Shown here: piece after piece, positions 36,928 through 45,303 of the stretch | Layout: each line of letters begins with the position of its first letter | How positions within the stretch are numbered: position 1 is the stretch's first letter | Assembly (NCBI GenBank): GCA_040880065.1 | Contig: JBBDJE010000043.1 | Coordinates: forward strand, 22,312 to 86,311 | Source of the DNA: Abyssibius sp040880065 | GTDB lineage: Bacteria; Pseudomonadota; Alphaproteobacteria; Rhodobacterales; Rhodobacteraceae | Direction of reading: 5' to 3' | Length of the DNA stretch: 64,000 bases | Translations under genes and position numbers: made by a program | Notes under the pieces: model-generated | The model's database searches: none | Told to the model about the DNA's origin: nothing | The model's input: the letters and a program-made list of their open reading frames with translations, nothing else

Positions 36928-38232
36928 CTACATCTTTTGCCCTTTCGGGGGCGTTGGCACAACCCTCAGTGTTGCGGGCTGCGGCGCTATGAGCAAAATC
37001 TGTTCATAGGCATCGTTCGGGGCGAGCATTTTATCAACCACCACGCGCAAAAGCTGCGCGCGCCCCGCGGCTGTATAAAACCCGCCGCTGAATTGCGAGG
37101 TTTCAAGCAGGAACTGGCGAAAGTCGGCATAGGCGTCACGGTCGGGTTTTTGCGGGTTGGCAAAGAAGTCGGCAAGGCTCTGGTTGGCCACCAGCCCCGG
37201 CTTGGCATAGACGGCGCGCCCAAGCGCCAGCACGGGCAAGCCACGCCACAACGCCTGCTGCGCGGCGGTAGAGTTGACAGTGACCGCTGTGCGCGCCTTA
37301 TCAAGCATAGCGCCGATTTTGCCGCCCATAATGAAATCCACCCGCCCGCCAACGCCTTTGGCGCTGGCCTGTTTGCGCACGAAACTGCGCAAGGCTTCGC
37401 GCCCGTCTTCCAGAGGATGCGCCTTGAACACCAGCCGGTGATGGGCCGGTGCACCTTTGGCAAAACCGTCTATGACATCGGCTACAAAGTCGCGCATGCA
37501 GTCATAATCGGAATGCGCGCGCAGGCTGGCATCATGTCCCAGTTGCAGCAGGCCAATATGAAACGGTGCGCCGGAGCGCAGCACCGCGCGGGTTTGAATG
37601 TGGCGGCGCAGCGCTGCCAGCGGCAGCCAGACAATCCGGCGGGCATGCAGGCGCAGTTCAGACAGCACCGAATGGCTGCGATGGGTCTGGCGCGCGCCAT
37701 ACACCCCCGCTGGCAGCAAAAAGTTCAGATGGTAGCGAAACCCGTACCATGTATGGTGCCAAAGCGCGCCCCACTGGCTTGGCGCGGCAGGCGCATGTGC
37801 TCCGGCCTCACGCAACGCGGCGCGCATTTCTGGCAGGCCAAGCTGCATAAGTGCTGAATTGCCGTTTACGCCGCCGCGTTCATAGGTTGCCCAATAAGGG
37901 CGCAAATAGCCTTCCTCAAAGCAATGAATTCGCAGGCCAAGCGCGCTGGCCAGTGCACGCGCGCCAGCATGATGGGGGCGGCTATCGCCGTAAAGCACAA
38001 GGTCGCTCACCCCGTGCTTTGCGATATAGGTTTGTAAAAACGCCACAAAACCGCCCATTTGCGGGCCGTAGGCTGTGTATTTTAGCGCGCGCGGCCAGAA
38101 ATGCCTATCGCCCCTGTTAAAGCCAATTCGCGAAACTTTTGCACCCGTGCCCTGCAAACGTTGCGCCAATTGCCCGAAAAACGGGCCGTGGGGGCCTTGC
38201 AGGAACAGGAACTGGCGGGGTGGTTTGGCCAT
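36928..38232 (-). CDS. kpsS: capsule polysaccharide protein KpsS (Kdo transferase)
   Basis: A 434-aa single-domain capsule-synthesis protein. It begins with FLFLQGPHGPFFGQLAQRL, the usual KpsS N-terminus, and includes VVFKAHPLEDG-like (LVFKAHPLEDGREALRS) and TVNSTAAQQALWRGLPVLALG segments. KpsS adds the first Kdo to the lysophosphatidylglycerol acceptor. It is first of three capsule genes here; the export ABC transporter genes kpsM, kpsT and kpsE are not present. Confidence 0.87.
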   Translation of the reverse strand: MAKPPRQFLFLQGPHGPFFGQLAQRLQGTGAKVSRIGFNRGDRHFWPRALKYTAYGPQMGGFVAFLQTYIAKHGVSDLVLYGDSRPHHAGARALASALGLRIHCFEEGYLRPYWATYERGGVNGNSALMQLGLPEMRAALREAGAHAPAAPSQWGALWHHTWYGFRYHLNFLLPAGVYGARQTHRSHSVLSELRLHARRIVWLPLAALRRHIQTRAVLRSGAPFHIGLLQLGHDASLRAHSDYDCMRDFVADVIDGFAKGAPAHHRLVFKAHPLEDGREALRSFVRKQASAKGVGGRVDFIMGGKIGAMLDKARTAVTVNSTAAQQALWRGLPVLALGRAVYAKPGLVANQSLADFFANPQKPDRDAYADFRQFLLETSQFSGGFYTAAGRAQLLRVVVDKMLAPNDAYEQILLIAPQPATLRVVPTPPKGQKM

Positions 38233-38382
38233 GAGGGTCGTTAAATCCTGAACTTGTTAATCTTGTGATATCTGCCCGATGTAACAGAGTCTAACTTGTG
38301 CCAAGCCCTTGTCGCCCGTCGCTGCATTGTTTACCAAGAAGCGTCTGGCCGTTAAGGCAGATATGCAGCAAAGGGTGCGGCC

Positions 38383-38991
38383 ATGTTTACCGGTATAATC
38401 AGCGATATTGGCACTATTGTGGCAATGGAACAATCGGGCGATTTACGCGCGCGCATTGCCACGGCTTACGCGCGCGCAAGCATTGATATCGGCGCGTCCA
38501 TCGCCTGTGACGGTGTGTGCCTTACAGTGGTCGCGCGCGGCGATGATCAGGGGCGCGGTTGGTTCGATGTCGACATCTCGGCCGAAACCCTTTCCAAAAC
38601 CAATATCGGTGCGCTATGGGCAACAGGCCGCGGTGTAAACCTTGAACGCGCGCTGCGCCTGGGCGACGAGCTTGGCGGCCATATCGTCAGCGGCCATGTC
38701 GACGGGCAGGCGCAGGTGCTTTCACTGACCGATGAGGGCGACAGCACGCGCATCCGCTTTGAAGCCCCCCGCGATCTGGCCAGATTTATCGCACCCAAAG
38801 GCTCGGTCGCGCTGAACGGCACCTCGCTGACGGTAAATGAGGTAGAAGGCGCGGTGTTCGGCGTCAACCTCATTCCGCATACCAAAACCGTTACCACATG
38901 GGGTGCGGTGAAGGCGGGCGATGCGGTGAACCTCGAAATTGACACGATGGCGCGCTATGTGGCGCGCTTGCAGGATTGGGCCGCGCAATGA
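38383..38991 (+). CDS. ribE: riboflavin synthase alpha chain
   Basis: A 202-aa enzyme that dismutates two 6,7-dimethyl-8-ribityllumazines to riboflavin. The two lumazine-binding repeats are visible: MFTGIISDIGTI at the start and GHIVSGHVDGQAQV at the second repeat (about residue 99), each with SIACDGVCLTV / VALNGTSLTVNEV strands. No FMN riboswitch is recognisable in the 150 bp upstream. Its TGA overlaps the ATG of the following small ORF. Confidence 0.94.
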   Translation: MFTGIISDIGTIVAMEQSGDLRARIATAYARASIDIGASIACDGVCLTVVARGDDQGRGWFDVDISAETLSKTNIGALWATGRGVNLERALRLGDELGGHIVSGHVDGQAQVLSLTDEGDSTRIRFEAPRDLARFIAPKGSVALNGTSLTVNEVEGAVFGVNLIPHTKTVTTWGAVKAGDAVNLEIDTMARYVARLQDWAAQ

Positions 38992-39185
38992 GCATGACAG
39001 GCCATAATAACGGACCAGCACCGCAGCCCGGCACAAGTTGGCACACCGCCATTGGAAACTTCCTGTCCGGCGGCGTGGTGCCGGTTGGCGCGACCGAGAT
39101 CAAACACGAATGGGTAACCGCAGGCAGGCTTGCCGCAGACTTGCCCGCCACACGCTATTTTGCACAGGAGACACAGCATGGCTGA
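38988..39185 (+). CDS. small hypothetical protein within the riboflavin operon
   Basis: A 65-aa ORF whose ATG overlaps the ribE stop (ATGA) and whose stop overlaps the first codons of the RibB gene by 8 nt, filling the whole gap. Segments include TSWHTAIGNFLSGG and ATEIKHEWVTAGRLA. There is no signal peptide, membrane helix or known motif. The exact overlaps suggest translated coupling, but codon evidence is limited by length. I do not know a function. Confidence 0.45.
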   Translation: MSMTGHNNGPAPQPGTSWHTAIGNFLSGGVVPVGATEIKHEWVTAGRLAADLPATRYFAQETQHG

Positions 39186-40275
39186 TGCCGAATTTTCCAA
39201 AGCCATTGCCAATGTCGAGGACATCATCGCCGATGCCCGCGCCGGGCGGATGTTCATTCTCGTCGACCATGAAGACCGCGAGAACGAGGGCGACCTTGTT
39301 ATCCCCGCGCAAATGGCCACAGCCGAGGCGATCAACTTCATGGCGACCCATGGGCGCGGGCTGATCTGCCTTACGCTTACCGGCGCACGGCTCGACCAGC
39401 TTGGCCTGCCGCTTATGGCCGCCAAAAACTCGTCACGCCATGAAACGGCTTTCACCGTGTCTATCGAAGCGCGCGAAGGTGTTACCACCGGCATTTCCGC
39501 GCATGACCGCGCGCGCACCGTTGCCGTGGCGATTGACCCTGATAGCCACCCGCAAGACATTGCCACACCCGGCCATGTCTTCCCGCTGCGCAGCCGTGAA
39601 GGCGGGGTGCTTGTGCGCGCCGGTCATACCGAGGCGGCAACCGACATTGCCCGCCTTGCGGGGCTAACGCCCGCGGGTGTTATTTGCGAGATCATGAAGG
39701 ATGACGGGAGCATGGCCCGCCTGCCCGACCTGATTGCATTTGCCCAAAAGCACAAGCTGAATATCGGCACGATTTCCGACCTCATCGCCTATCGCCGCAA
39801 GCATGACAACCTTGTGCGCGAGGTGGAAAACCGCGCCGTAACCTCGCTACATGGCGGCAACTGGACCCTGCGGCGCTTTCGCGACACCACCACCAATGAC
39901 GAGCATATCGCGCTGTGCTTGGGCGATATTTCGGGCGAAGCGCCGGTTTTGGCCCGCGTCCACGCGATACTGCCAGAGGATGATTTGCTTGGGTTAAACC
40001 CCGCCCGCGCCGGCATTCTGCACGGCGCAATGGCCGCAATTGTCGCTGAAGGGCGCGGGGTTGTGGTTCTGCTTTCCGACATGAACCACGCAAAACCGGC
40101 CGAGGGTGACAGCCAGCTCATTTTGCGCCAATACGGCGTCGGGGCGCAAATTTTGGGCGGGCTGGGCGTGCAGGATATGATCTTGCTCACCAATTCCCCT
40201 GCGCCCAAGCTGATCGGCGTTGAAGGCTATGGCCTGAATGTCATCGCCACACGCGCTTTTGAACCAAGGATCTGA
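39178..40275 (+). CDS. ribB: 3,4-dihydroxy-2-butanone 4-phosphate synthase with degenerate GTP cyclohydrolase II domain
   Basis: A 365-aa RibBA-type protein. The N-terminal DHBP synthase half (about 1-205) is intact, with DHEDRENEGDLVIPA, TPGHVFPLR and RAGHTEAATD, and makes the four-carbon riboflavin precursor from ribulose 5-phosphate. The C-terminal half has the GCH II fold outline (TLRRFRDTTTNDEHIAL, LGGLGVQDMILLTN), but the zinc-binding region that should read VHSEC...CDCG is ARVHAILPEDDLLGLN, with no cysteine. GTP cyclohydrolase activity is therefore doubtful. ATG at 39178 follows AGGAG. Confidence 0.9.
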   Translation: MADAEFSKAIANVEDIIADARAGRMFILVDHEDRENEGDLVIPAQMATAEAINFMATHGRGLICLTLTGARLDQLGLPLMAAKNSSRHETAFTVSIEAREGVTTGISAHDRARTVAVAIDPDSHPQDIATPGHVFPLRSREGGVLVRAGHTEAATDIARLAGLTPAGVICEIMKDDGSMARLPDLIAFAQKHKLNIGTISDLIAYRRKHDNLVREVENRAVTSLHGGNWTLRRFRDTTTNDEHIALCLGDISGEAPVLARVHAILPEDDLLGLNPARAGILHGAMAAIVAEGRGVVVLLSDMNHAKPAEGDSQLILRQYGVGAQILGGLGVQDMILLTNSPAPKLIGVEGYGLNVIATRAFEPRI

Positions 40276-40276
40276 C

Positions 40277-40816
40277 ATGGCCGCCAGCATCACCCACCAC
40301 CAGCTTGATGACCCGAAGTTTGACATTCCCACCAAGCTGCTGATCGTCGTCGCCCCTTATTACAAGGATATCGCCGCACAGCAGGTTGAAGGCGCAAAAC
40401 GGCGGATCGAGGCGGCGGGTGCCACGCATGAGCTTGTAAATGTGCCCGGAGCGCTGGAAATTCCAACCGCAATCCGATTGGCCAGCGCCGCCGGGTTTGA
40501 CGGCTTTGTCGCGCTTGGCTGCGTTATTCGCGGCGAAACCACGCATTACGATACTGTGTGCAACGACAGTTCGCGCGCGCTGACCCTGCTGGGGCTGGAG
40601 GGGCTATGCATTGGCAATGGCATTCTGACCGTTGAAAACATAGCGCAGGCCGCCGTGCGTGCCGAGGTCGCCGGGCAAGACAAGGGCGGTGGGGCGGCAG
40701 CCGCCGCCATGCACCTGATTGCGCTGGATCGCCGCTTTACAAAGCCCAGGCAGGGGCGTATTGCGCCGAGTTCACACCATATCCAAATTGCCGCGACGGA
40801 CCAAATTCATGAGTAA
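40277..40816 (+). CDS. ribH: 6,7-dimethyl-8-ribityllumazine synthase
   Basis: A 179-aa lumazine synthase, which joins the pyrimidine and the DHBP moieties. Family motifs are VNVPGALEIPTAI, GCVIRGETTHYD (phosphate/His site) and GILTVENIAQA. It starts 1 nt after the RibB stop and overlaps nusB by 8 nt. The C-terminal extension after RFTKPRQGR is about 20 residues. Confidence 0.94.
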   Translation: MAASITHHQLDDPKFDIPTKLLIVVAPYYKDIAAQQVEGAKRRIEAAGATHELVNVPGALEIPTAIRLASAAGFDGFVALGCVIRGETTHYDTVCNDSSRALTLLGLEGLCIGNGILTVENIAQAAVRAEVAGQDKGGGAAAAAMHLIALDRRFTKPRQGRIAPSSHHIQIAATDQIHE

Positions 40817-41297
40817 GCCCAGCACCAGTTCAAAGCACAGCGCCAAGCGGCAAATGCGCTCGGCCGCGCGCCTTTATGCGGTGCAGGCCCTGTTCCAGAT
40901 GGAAGCTTCCAGCCAGCCCGCCGAGGCGGTGCGCGAAGAGTTCGAAACCCATCGCTTCGGGGCCGTTTATGAGGGTGAAACCATGGCCGAGGGCGATGTT
41001 GATCTGTTTCGCGCATTGACCATGGAAGCCGTCAACCATCAGGCCCGCATTGACCAGTTGACCGACAAGGCCCTTGTCGACCGTTGGCCACTTGGCCGGA
41101 TCGACCCGACCCTGCGCGCGCTGTTTCGCGCGGCGGGTGCCGAGATTCTCACGCAAGAAACGCCAATCAAAGTTGCCATCAACGAATTTGTCGACGTGGC
41201 CAAAGCCTTCTTTCCCGAAGGCAAGGAAGCCAGATTCGTGAACGCAGTGCTCGACCATATAGCCCGCGCCGCCAAGCCCGAGGCATTTAGCGCCTGA
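40809..41297 (+). CDS. nusB: transcription antitermination factor NusB
   Basis: A 162-aa all-helical protein that with S10 and NusA/G supports rRNA antitermination. It has RSAARLYAVQALFQME near residue 16 and the C-terminal KVAINEFVDVAKAF and ARFVNAVLDHIAR helices typical of NusB. The riboflavin-nusB order is widely conserved. ATG overlaps the ribH stop (ATGAGTAA). Confidence 0.94.
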   Translation: MSKPSTSSKHSAKRQMRSAARLYAVQALFQMEASSQPAEAVREEFETHRFGAVYEGETMAEGDVDLFRALTMEAVNHQARIDQLTDKALVDRWPLGRIDPTLRALFRAAGAEILTQETPIKVAINEFVDVAKAFFPEGKEARFVNAVLDHIARAAKPEAFSA

Positions 41298-41356
41298 AGC
41301 TTGCCCAATTGGCACAGCTATGGCACTGATTGTGCAACTTTGGGCAGGGCAGCAGT

Positions 41357-42562
41357 TTGAAACTCCTACTCCATATCGGCACACAAAAAACCGGCTCGAC
41401 CGCCATTCAGGCGATGCTGTATAGAAGCCGTGGCATTCTTGCGCATCACGGTTTTCATGTGATGACCAGCAGTGGCACGGGAAATTACCGCAAACTTGCC
41501 ACAGCCTGCCTCGACCTTGATCGCGTTGAAAAACATCTAATTCACCACGACATCCCACCCGAACAAAGCCGCGAAGCATTTCGTCAAAAGACATTTGACG
41601 AATTTTCTGCAGAAATTGAAGGGCTAGAACCACATATCCATACTGTAGTTATGTCGGGTGAGCACTTCTCGTCAAACACAACGCGTTGTTCGGAACTGGC
41701 ATTGTTACGCAGTCAGTTCACCCTCTATTTCAGCGATGTCCAGGTGCTGTGCTATTTGCGCGATCAGGTCTCGCTGCAGGCGGCCCACTACTCGACATCG
41801 CTCAAATCGGGCAACCCTGAAGGGTTTGGCGATGCTGTTACCATCTGCAACCCGAACCTGCCGTTTTTCAACTATGCACTGATGCTGGAAAAATGGGCAA
41901 TTGTCTTTGGCAAGAAAGCGCTGGATGTGCGGCTATTCAGCCGCGAACACTGGCGCGATGGCGATCTGCTCAGCGATATGGTCGCCACGCTTGATGTGGC
42001 GCTGGTTGACAAAATCCGGCGCGAGGACAATTTGCGCAACCCTTCGCTCAACCATCATGGCCAATTGCTGTTGCGCGCCATTAACGAAGTTGTGCCCGCC
42101 ACCCACGGCCAGCCCAACCATGTACGCTATCATCTGGTTGACCTGTGCGAAACGCTGTTTGCAGGGCCGGGCCAATACCCGCCCCAAGCCGATCAGGCAA
42201 AAATTTACGAAGCCTTCCGCTCGTCAAACGCCGCCGTTGCGCGCGCTTATTTTGACACGGAAGAAGACCTGTTTGCACCGCCGGATTACCCCGAAGGCCT
42301 TATGCCGATGGAGCCGGATTTCATATCGGCCATTGCCAAAGTGCTGTCTGCCCTCGTGCAACCCGATGTGATGATTTTACCGGGTCATTATGCCGACCTG
42401 TTTCGCAATGCGGCGACAAAATTGCAATCAGAGGATGCTGAAACCGCCTATCAGCTTATGCATCTGGCGGGGGTTATGCGCCCCTCGGGCGTTGAGATCC
42501 AACGCAATCTCAAAGAAATTGAAGCGATGTTGCACGGCGAAGCGCCGAAAAGCCGCTCATAA
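41357..42562 (+). CDS. sulfotransferase-like protein
   Basis: A 401-aa protein beginning KLLLHIGTQKTGSTAIQ; the GTQKTGST P-loop (about residues 8-15) is the 5'-phosphosulfate-binding motif of carbohydrate-type sulfotransferases. An RDQVSLQAAHYS segment follows the expected second strand. The acceptor is unknown. No ATG precedes the P-loop: I place the start at TTG 41357, behind AGGGC; TTG 41330 is the alternative. The last six bases overlap the end of convergent FAD monooxygenase. Confidence 0.65.
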   Translation: MKLLLHIGTQKTGSTAIQAMLYRSRGILAHHGFHVMTSSGTGNYRKLATACLDLDRVEKHLIHHDIPPEQSREAFRQKTFDEFSAEIEGLEPHIHTVVMSGEHFSSNTTRCSELALLRSQFTLYFSDVQVLCYLRDQVSLQAAHYSTSLKSGNPEGFGDAVTICNPNLPFFNYALMLEKWAIVFGKKALDVRLFSREHWRDGDLLSDMVATLDVALVDKIRREDNLRNPSLNHHGQLLLRAINEVVPATHGQPNHVRYHLVDLCETLFAGPGQYPPQADQAKIYEAFRSSNAAVARAYFDTEEDLFAPPDYPEGLMPMEPDFISAIAKVLSALVQPDVMILPGHYADLFRNAATKLQSEDAETAYQLMHLAGVMRPSGVEIQRNLKEIEAMLHGEAPKSRS

Positions 42563-43765
42563 CCCGTAAGGGCGTGCGCCATAAATCCAGTCAAACCGGC
42601 GCTGCAATAGCCCAGGTGCCAGCGCTGACATGCCGCGCATGCCCATATGCGCCACACCCCGCACAAGCGGTTGTTTTATATGATATATTTTACCGCTTTG
42701 CGCAGCGGCGGCGACAATCTTGTCGGCGCGCCTTTTGCGTGCGGCTTGATAGGCGGTTAGCCCCGCCTCAACCGTCTGCACCCCAGCCAGACAGGCCGCC
42801 AACGCCCAGGCATCTTCCAGTGCCTGCGTGGCACCTTGGGCTAAAAACGGCAGGGTCGGGTGGCAGGCATCGCCCAGCAAGGCCAGCCGCCCCTTGGCCC
42901 ATTGCGCCACAGGGGCGTGCCCGAACAGGCCCCAGCGATAGCAGGTTTCAACCCGCGCCAGAAGCGCAGGCACATCGCCACCAAACCGCGCAAAAGCGGC
43001 GCGAAACCCGTCGCCATCGCCCTGCTGCGACCAGCTCTCGCCAACCCATTCGACCCATTTTACAATGCCCACAAGGTTGACAATGCGCCCGCCGCGCAAC
43101 GGATAGCTCACCAAATGCCGGCCCGGCCCCATATGAATGCGTGCAGCTTTCGCCACAGCCTCGGGCGGCAGGCCATCAGCAGGCACGGTTGCCCGCCATG
43201 CCACATGGTTGAGGAATTGCGGGTTTTGCCCGCCGAAATGCTGGGCGCGATGGATGGAATGCACACCATCGGCAGCGATGATGGCATCAAACTGCTGTGT
43301 TGCCCCGCCGCGATGAACAATTCCGTCCGGGCCAGCCTGCGCGGCATGGCCAAAATGCATCTGCACACCGGCTTCACCGGCTGCCTTTGCCAGCACATCA
43401 AGCAGATCGGCACGGTGAAACTGCCAATAGGGCTGGCCATAGCGCGCCTCGGCTTGCGCGCCCAACAAAATAGTGGCAACGCGCGCGCCCGCAGCATTGC
43501 GCAACTCGGCAGTATCGGGCGCGCTTGCGCGGCTTGCAGCGCTGTCTTTCAGGCCAAGCGCGGCCAGAACCGCCACGCCATTGGGGCTGATTTGCAGACC
43601 GGCACCAACCTCGCCCAGCGCGGCGGCCTGCTCAAAAAGCTGCACGTTTGCGCCGCGCTGCGCCAGCGCCAACGCGGCCGCAACCCCACCAATACCGCCG
43701 CCAATCACCGCAAGGTTTTTGGTGGCAAGGCTTGTGGCATAACCGAGTTTTGTTTGGGTTGTCAT
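42557..43765 (-). CDS. FAD-dependent aromatic monooxygenase (salicylate-hydroxylase type)
   Basis: A 402-aa class A flavin monooxygenase. The FAD dinucleotide fold GGGIGGVAAALALAQRG is at the N-terminus, the DG motif appears as IIAADGVHS, and the GD motif as LLGDACHPTLPFLAQGATQALEDA, given here in parts. These enzymes use NAD(P)H and oxygen to hydroxylate aromatics; the substrate is unknown. It follows dksA on the same strand with a hairpin in the 81-nt gap. Confidence 0.88.
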   Translation of the reverse strand: MTTQTKLGYATSLATKNLAVIGGGIGGVAAALALAQRGANVQLFEQAAALGEVGAGLQISPNGVAVLAALGLKDSAASRASAPDTAELRNAAGARVATILLGAQAEARYGQPYWQFHRADLLDVLAKAAGEAGVQMHFGHAAQAGPDGIVHRGGATQQFDAIIAADGVHSIHRAQHFGGQNPQFLNHVAWRATVPADGLPPEAVAKAARIHMGPGRHLVSYPLRGGRIVNLVGIVKWVEWVGESWSQQGDGDGFRAAFARFGGDVPALLARVETCYRWGLFGHAPVAQWAKGRLALLGDACHPTLPFLAQGATQALEDAWALAACLAGVQTVEAGLTAYQAARKRRADKIVAAAAQSGKIYHIKQPLVRGVAHMGMRGMSALAPGLLQRRFDWIYGARPYGL

Positions 43766-43801
43766 GGCATTAAGCTGGCATAATGCGCTGTGGCGCGCAG
43801 C

Positions 43802-43827
43802 AACAAAGGGCCGGTTGGCCCCTTGTT
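43802..43827. terminator. hairpin between dksA and the monooxygenase gene
   Basis: AACAAAGGGCC-GGTT-GGCCCCTTGTT forms an 11-bp stem with a single A/C mismatch, followed on the plus strand by TTGGGTTTT. On the minus strand, where both neighbours are transcribed, no T-run follows, so its role as a dksA terminator is uncertain. Confidence 0.4.
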
Positions 43828-43846
43828 TTGGGTTTTGGGGCCGCGC

Positions 43847-44269
43847 TTAATCGTCGCGGTGAACGCGCTCTTTACGCTCGTGGCGCTCTTGCGCTTCAAG
43901 GCTGAGCGTTGCGATCGGGCGCGCATCAAGGCGCTTGAGCGAAATCGGCTCGCCTGTTTCTTCGCAATAACCATAGCTGTGATCTTCGATTCGGCGCAGT
44001 GCGGCATCAATTTTTGAAACAAGCTTGCGCTGCCGGTCGCGTGTGCGCAATTCAAGGGCACGGTCAGTTTCTTCGCTGGCACGGTCGGCAACATCGGGAA
44101 TGTTGCGCGCATCTGCCTGCATATGCTCGATTGTTCCGCGGCTTTCGTCGATGATCGACTGCTTCCACGCCTGTAGTTTCGAACGGAAATACTCCAACTG
44201 ACGGTCATTCATGAAGGGTTCATCTTCCGCCGGGCGATAGTCGGTCTCAAGAATTGATTCCGCTTTCAT
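43847..44269 (-). CDS. dksA: DksA/TraR-family RNA polymerase-binding protein lacking most zinc ligands
   Basis: A 140-aa DksA. The coiled coil and its acidic tip are intact: D59-V-A-D62-R-A64 matches the essential DxxDxA motif that reaches the RNA polymerase secondary channel. The zinc finger is degenerate: only Cys102 remains in YGYCEETGEP, the second position is Thr, and the C-terminal pair is replaced in RPIATLSLEAQ. Single-cysteine DksA is known from Rhodobacter relatives. It modulates stringent-response transcription with ppGpp. Divergent from moxR with 194 bp between. Confidence 0.92.
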   Translation of the reverse strand: MKAESILETDYRPAEDEPFMNDRQLEYFRSKLQAWKQSIIDESRGTIEHMQADARNIPDVADRASEETDRALELRTRDRQRKLVSKIDAALRRIEDHSYGYCEETGEPISLKRLDARPIATLSLEAQERHERKERVHRDD

Positions 44270-44463
44270 TTTTAGGCTCCCAACTTGTTGGCAGGTATGC
44301 GCCGCTAAAATGTCTACGCGGACTTATCTGCGCTAACTCTTGGCGGCACTGGCACACCTTGCCGATGCTATGGCGCTCCCATATAGGGAAACGACGGGCT
44401 TGTCACGAGTGGGTTTGGCAAGTTTTCATGAATTTGCGAACCCCACGGCGGAAAGGGCAACTT

Positions 44464-45303
44464 ATGCGGTTTGATGGAACAGGCGAATATATTGCCACCG
44501 ACGATTTGATGGTGGCCGTGAATGCCGCAATCGCGCTTGAGCGCCCGCTTTTGGTAAAGGGCGAACCCGGCACCGGCAAAACCGAACTTGCCCGCCAGAT
44601 TGCCACCGGACTGGGCCTGCCCATGCTGGAATGGAACATCAAATCTACCACCAAAGCCCAGCAGGGCTTGTATGAATATGATGCCGTAAGCCGTTTGCGC
44701 GACAGCCAGCTTGGCGAGGCGCGCGTGCAGGATGTTGCCAATTACATCCGCAAGGGCAAGCTGTGGCAGGCCTTTACCGCCGATGGGCGCGTGGTGTTGC
44801 TGATTGATGAGATCGACAAGGCCGACATCGAATTTCCCAACGATCTGTTGCAGGAGCTCGATAAAATGGAGTTTCATGTTTACGAGACCGATGAAACCGT
44901 GCGCGCGGTGAACCGCCCTATCGTGATCATCACCTCGAATAATGAAAAAGACCTGCCGGATGCATTTTTGCGCCGCTGCTTTTTCCATTATATCCGCTTT
45001 CCCGATGCCGAAACCCTGGCGCGGATTGTCGAGGTGCACTATCCCGGCATTAAACCCGCGCTGTTGGAAGCGGCGCTTGAACAGTTTTTTGAAATCCGCG
45101 AAACGCCGGGCCTGCGCAAAAAACCCTCGACCAGCGAAGTGCTGGACTGGCTGAAGCTGCTTTTGGCCGAAGACCTGAACCCGAAAGATTTGCAACGCGA
45201 CGGTAAAAACGCCCTGCCCAAGCTGCATGGCGCGCTGCTGAAAAACGAACAAGACGTGCATTTGTTCGAGCGGCTTGCCTTCATGGCGCGGGGCCGGTCA
45301 TGA
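44464..45303 (+). CDS. MoxR-family AAA+ ATPase
   Basis: A 279-aa AAA+ ATPase. Walker A is GEPGTGKT (33-40), Walker B is VVLLIDEIDKA, and sensor-1 is ITSNNEKDLPDAFLRRC with the arginine finger. MoxR ATPases act with VWA proteins as chaperones that activate or assemble target complexes; the VWA partner is encoded four genes downstream. The start ATG at 44464 follows AAAGGG; longer in-frame sequence upstream is not typical. ATGA overlap with the GNAT gene. Confidence 0.9.
   Translation: MRFDGTGEYIATDDLMVAVNAAIALERPLLVKGEPGTGKTELARQIATGLGLPMLEWNIKSTTKAQQGLYEYDAVSRLRDSQLGEARVQDVANYIRKGKLWQAFTADGRVVLLIDEIDKADIEFPNDLLQELDKMEFHVYETDETVRAVNRPIVIITSNNEKDLPDAFLRRCFFHYIRFPDAETLARIVEVHYPGIKPALLEAALEQFFEIRETPGLRKKPSTSEVLDWLKLLLAEDLNPKDLQRDGKNALPKLHGALLKNEQDVHLFERLAFMARGRS

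Noticed and set aside
38233..38382. FMN riboswitch upstream of ribE
   Set aside because: The conserved AGGG and GGCGGGG-type blocks of the RFN element are not present.
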